Assembly: GCF_000203815.1 (NCBI RefSeq)
Contig: NW_004457624.1
Coordinates: 2,046,001-2,110,000 of the forward strand
DNA length: 64,000 bases
DNA from: Cavenderia fasciculata
Taxonomy: Eukaryota > Evosea > Eumycetozoa > Acytosteliales > Cavenderiaceae
Reading direction: 5' to 3'
Part shown: positions 60,933 through 64,000 of the stretch, piece by piece
Layout: every line of letters begins with the position of its first letter
How positions within the stretch are numbered: the stretch's first letter is position 1
Translations under genes and position numbers: made by a program
The notes under the pieces: generated by a model
Seen by the model: the letters and a program-made list of their open reading frames with translations, nothing else
Databases searched by the model: none
Told to the model about the DNA's origin: nothing

Positions 60933-62411
60933 ATGAATAGAAAAGATAGTAAAGATGAAGAAGAAAAAGAAGTAGAGAATGAAATAAATGCAACAACAAC
61001 AACAATTGCAGAGGAAGAAGAAGAAGAGGATGATGATCGTCGTACATATTCATTACCGTGGCCTATAATACAACGTATATTGAAATTGGCAAGTCGTACT
61101 CTATGTACTTGTGTCAATAAAGATGCTTTGAAAAGAGCTCACGAAACTAGATCAGAAGTTAGTTTCTTCGAGCAAATATATACAGAGTATTGCCAACTTA
61201 CCAATATTACCCCATCCGAAGACGATCCTCAACTCCGGTCGGTACTTCATAAAAGATTGTGTGCCCAACAAGATATCAACCAACACTCATTGACAAGAGA
61301 TCAATTGTGTGCACTTCATCAATTCAATCTTGACAATGGACACCAACCAAACTTTGTATTGGTCAAACAAGACAAAGTATCAAGAGATAGTTGTAGATGG
61401 ATGTGTAGTATGGCATTGCTATGTAAGAGAGTATTTGCATTTATTTCAAATCACATCTTTACCGATATTGTAATGGATGCTTCCAAAGACACTTGGTGTC
61501 ATATCACCAACAACAACAACTATTGTCTCTTAAAAAAACCAAAGACACTGACAATAGTCTCTCCTAGATCACCTTCAGCATCACTATTCTTTATGAACAG
61601 TACACAAATACCCTTTGCCAAACCATTTTTCGAGAATGTTGAAAAGCTATACATCAACGAACCACTCTTATTTGCAACACCTGCGCCTATCACTTTGTTG
61701 ATCAATTTGATGCCAAATCTCAGATCGGTTAGTCTCAGTGGTCGAGTTACCGAATCAGTTTTGATCAACCTTTTCAACACAGGGGCACATCTGAAATCAA
61801 TCAACTTGGAAAGGGTAGGTGTAAGGAAACTTAGTACTGTGGATCCAACCGGCTCTGAGGATGAGCATTTTTATTATTATGAAAGTCCTTTTATATTTGG
61901 CAGTCTTATTCAACCGACATCATGTCTTACCAAGATTATCCTCCCCAGCCCATTCGATTGGAACAGTCTCAGTAAAGAGGTCAAAAGAAATCTTCAAGTC
62001 ATTTCCTACTTTTATTTTAGTACTACATCTGATGCCGATCCTGTTCTAACGTCATCAGATTTTCCAAACCTACGACATGTTTATGTATGGTCAAGTGACA
62101 GAGTTTTCAAGCTTCCAAAGAGTGTCGTTAAATTTACCTTCTACGTCGTTGAAGATAGAAAATCAAGATACAAGTATAAATACGATCACAATCGTATAGA
62201 TGGCCATTTGGACATGAGGTCTCCCAAGGCTTACAAGATTATAATTTTATCACTATTCGATGTTTGTGAATCAGAGATCAAATATTTAAACAATATGGGT
62301 TACGGTCATATTGGAACATACATGCGATCAATGAACAACAAAAAAATAGTTTTTATTAAAAGAGATAATATTCAAATTGAGTTAATAACCAACAATCAAT
62401 TTAATAAATAA
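60933..62411 (+). CDS. F-box/leucine-rich-like dictyostelid protein
   Basis: Single exon, 492 residues. After an acidic Glu/Asp-rich start (residues ~8-38) comes YSLPWPIIQRILKLASRTLC, an F-box-like helix. The centre has short Leu-rich strands (PKTLTIVSPR, NVEKLYINEPLLF, LMPNLRSVSLSGRVTESVLI, LKSINLERVGVRKLS) that read as degenerate LRR units. The rest resembles the large, poorly conserved families of dictyostelid F-box/FNIP-type proteins. It could recruit a target to an SCF ubiquitin ligase, but no substrate can be inferred. It follows the SIR2-like gene by 202 bases on the same strand. Confidence 0.65.
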   Translation: MNRKDSKDEEEKEVENEINATTTTIAEEEEEEDDDRRTYSLPWPIIQRILKLASRTLCTCVNKDALKRAHETRSEVSFFEQIYTEYCQLTNITPSEDDPQLRSVLHKRLCAQQDINQHSLTRDQLCALHQFNLDNGHQPNFVLVKQDKVSRDSCRWMCSMALLCKRVFAFISNHIFTDIVMDASKDTWCHITNNNNYCLLKKPKTLTIVSPRSPSASLFFMNSTQIPFAKPFFENVEKLYINEPLLFATPAPITLLINLMPNLRSVSLSGRVTESVLINLFNTGAHLKSINLERVGVRKLSTVDPTGSEDEHFYYYESPFIFGSLIQPTSCLTKIILPSPFDWNSLSKEVKRNLQVISYFYFSTTSDADPVLTSSDFPNLRHVYVWSSDRVFKLPKSVVKFTFYVVEDRKSRYKYKYDHNRIDGHLDMRSPKAYKIIILSLFDVCESEIKYLNNMGYGHIGTYMRSMNNKKIVFIKRDNIQIELITNNQFNK

Positions 62412-62492
62412 TAAATAATAATAAACAAATATATATATGTTTATTTACAATAAATAAGAGGGTGAATTTTTATTTCTCCATTTGTTTTAATT

Positions 62493-63013
62493 TTAAAGGC
62501 CAAAAGCAACAGAGAGACAAAATACTTCAGATGAATTTTGATCGACTGCAGAGACGGTAGCAGTGTATTTTCCAGATGGAACAGATGATGGAATGGTAGC
62601 AGTTACAGTCTTGTTCCATGAACCAGCTTCAATTGGACATGGAGAGGTTTTGCAAAGATCATCAGTCTTGTTAATTAAAGTAATGAAAGAATACTTTACC
62701 AATAATTTCATGCTTCCTTCAGTAATGGTTTGAGCTGTAAAGAAAAATGATTCATTAATTATTAATATTTTTTCAGTTATCTGATATTTTTAAAATTAAT
62801 ATACGATTAACACATACTTAAATTTCCACCGATTGAAACAGTGAGTGGTTTACCCTTGACAGGTGTAGATGGAGAGATATCAACATATCCCAATTGGAAA
62901 ATATCATTTGATTGGCCACAATTCTTCCAAATACCACCAACAAGGTTGTCAGTGTCAGCTGAAGCAATAGCGGCAACCAATAAAAGAGCGAAAAAGATAA
63001 TTGATTTGTACAT
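62493..63013 (-). CDS. ML-domain (NPC2-like) secreted lipid-binding protein
   Basis: Two exons on the minus strand: 63013-62818 and 62734-62493, giving 145 residues. A signal peptide (MYKSIIFFALLLVAAIASA) is followed by WKNCGQSNDIFQLGYVDISP and KGKPLTVSIGGNL, then over the intron TQTITEGSMKLLVKYSFITL, DDLCKTSPCPIEAGSW, and a final VFCLSVAF. These are the strands and cysteines of the ML/NPC2 fold in the order seen in dictyostelid phosphatidylglycerol/phosphatidylinositol transfer-type proteins. Such proteins bind a lipid or sterol in a lysosomal or extracellular pocket. Confidence 0.9.
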
Positions 63014-63460
63014 GATAAATTAAAGTAAAATGTGAGTTATTATTATAATTATATAATTATTATTATTATTTGTATCTATCTAGATATAAAAATGAATGAT
63101 TATGATAAAGTAAAAAATGTTGTTTTTAGATCACTTCTGACACTCGTCTGCTGCTGCAACGACCATCCATGGAGTTTTAAATACTCGGTTTTTTCAAACC
63201 TAAAAGAGGAGGCCCAGGAAAAATAATATTGAAAAACAGACAAAAAAGTTTTTAGACAGAAAATTCAAGCTGGGAAGAACATCAATTTCTATTCACTCCT
63301 TCAATTTCAATCTTTTAATTAAAAAGTATACTCTGCAGTATTGAAATCTTAAGTAATAATACTTTTACTATTACTACTTCTTTAACTTTTATAAATATAA
63401 TATATATATATACTACCTACAAGTTTCATTGTACATTAAATAATATTATTAGAGAGAGAT
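63014..63460. promoter_or_regulatory. Divergent spacer before prolidase
   Basis: About 450 bases between the ML-domain gene and prolidase starts, A/T-rich apart from a short mixed section at 63130-63220. It contains a TATATATATA stretch near 63400, about 60 bases before the prolidase ATG. No gene is seen. Confidence 0.5.
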
Positions 63461-64000
63461 ATGGATTCAACAAAGTGTTGTGAAGATTTACACAAGGATT
63501 CTCACTATTCCCCTGGTTATTACTGGTTGGGTAATAATACACTCAAGGTAGACTTGAGTCTTCACAGAGATAATCGTGAAAGATTAGTTGAAAGCATTCT
63601 TTCAAATGGTATGAATAAATTTTAGAAAACAATCAAACAAAACATACATCACATGATCAATAACCTAACATAATACATCTATCTGCCTATCTATTTATTT
63701 ATAGAAAAGGATATTCAACCAAATTCTTTTGTATTATTCCAAGGAGGTAAATCAAAATGTTATTATGAAACTGATAGAGGTAAGAAGACTTTAACTTGTT
63801 CAAGAAAGATTCAAAATGAAATTAATGTTCTTTATTTCTATTTCTGTTCTAGAACCAATGTTTATTCAGGAGAAAATGTTCTTTTGGGCATTTGGTAGTG
63901 ATATGCCAGACTGTTATGGTACTATTTCATTGAATGCTGATAAAAAGGCAGTCTCTACATTATTTATTCCACGTCTCCCAGCCGAATATGCTACATGGCT
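63461..64000 (+). CDS. pepD: Xaa-Pro dipeptidase (prolidase), 5' part, cut by the window end
   Basis: Three exons are visible: 63461-63608, 63705-63779 and 63853 to the window end. The encoded N-terminal domain reads [59 protein letters not shown] and [15 protein letters not shown], which aligns in order with the N-terminal domain of eukaryotic prolidase (LGNETLKV, VLQGGEETQRYCTDT, ESFFHWAFGV, LFVPRLPASHATW). The metal-binding pita-bread domain lies beyond the window. The enzyme splits X-Pro dipeptides in the cytosol, recycling proline. Confidence 0.93.

Overview
The window looks like nuclear DNA of a social amoeba (Dictyostelia). The signs are A/T-rich spacers, short introns (mostly about 60-190 nt) with GTAWGT-type donors and T-rich acceptors, A-rich start contexts, asparagine/glutamine/serine/threonine homopolymers inside proteins, and many simple repeats. 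Coding DNA is richer in G/C than I would expect for Dictyostelium discoideum, so another dictyostelid (Cavenderia- or Heterostelium-like) is more likely; that is inference. I see no rRNA, tRNA, CRISPR array, transposon or virus-derived element.

Layout. 0.5-8.1 kb holds secreted or surface proteins: the 3' end of an EGF-domain, probably GPI-anchored protein, a spliced secreted protein, and a tandem pair of secreted beta-helix paralogues. 8.5-16.6 kb holds a Sec24-like coat protein, a small Asn-rich membrane protein, a ZNF593/Bud20 ribosome-export zinc finger, the ALG9 mannosyltransferase and a METTL-type methyltransferase. A 4.9 kb gene-poor stretch follows, then a GATA transcription factor (21.6-24.1 kb) and an ankyrin-like protein. 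27-36.4 kb is compact housekeeping: Dr1/NC2-beta, COMMD2, fumarylacetoacetase, valyl-tRNA synthetase, TAF9 and a START-like protein. After another 2.6 kb spacer come a membrane-anchored methyltransferase-fold protein and a large leucine-rich repeat protein. A 5.6 kb gene-poor region follows. The last part (49-64 kb) holds a Nudix hydrolase, eIF2B gamma, EMC1, a GSKIP-domain protein, a large macro-like/SIR2 protein, an F-box/LRR-like protein, an ML/NPC2-like protein and the start of prolidase.

Gene models with introns were rebuilt by hand, and reading phase was checked across every junction. Most genes are unrelated housekeeping neighbours in divergent or convergent pairs, not operons. Dr1 and TAF9 are both histone-fold transcription regulators; ALG9, EMC1 and the Sec24-like protein all serve the secretory pathway.

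The most notable item is the 57.3-60.7 kb gene: a ~1,083-residue protein joining a macro-like (or SLOG-like) module to a SIR2-type NAD-binding module, an arrangement recalling bacterial NAD-depleting immune effectors. Others are a methyltransferase-fold protein lacking the expected catalytic His, a ~90 nt near-perfect hairpin at 52.6 kb, clusters of long palindromes in promoters, a strand-composition polarity in the long spacers, and a 5'-incomplete EGF gene.
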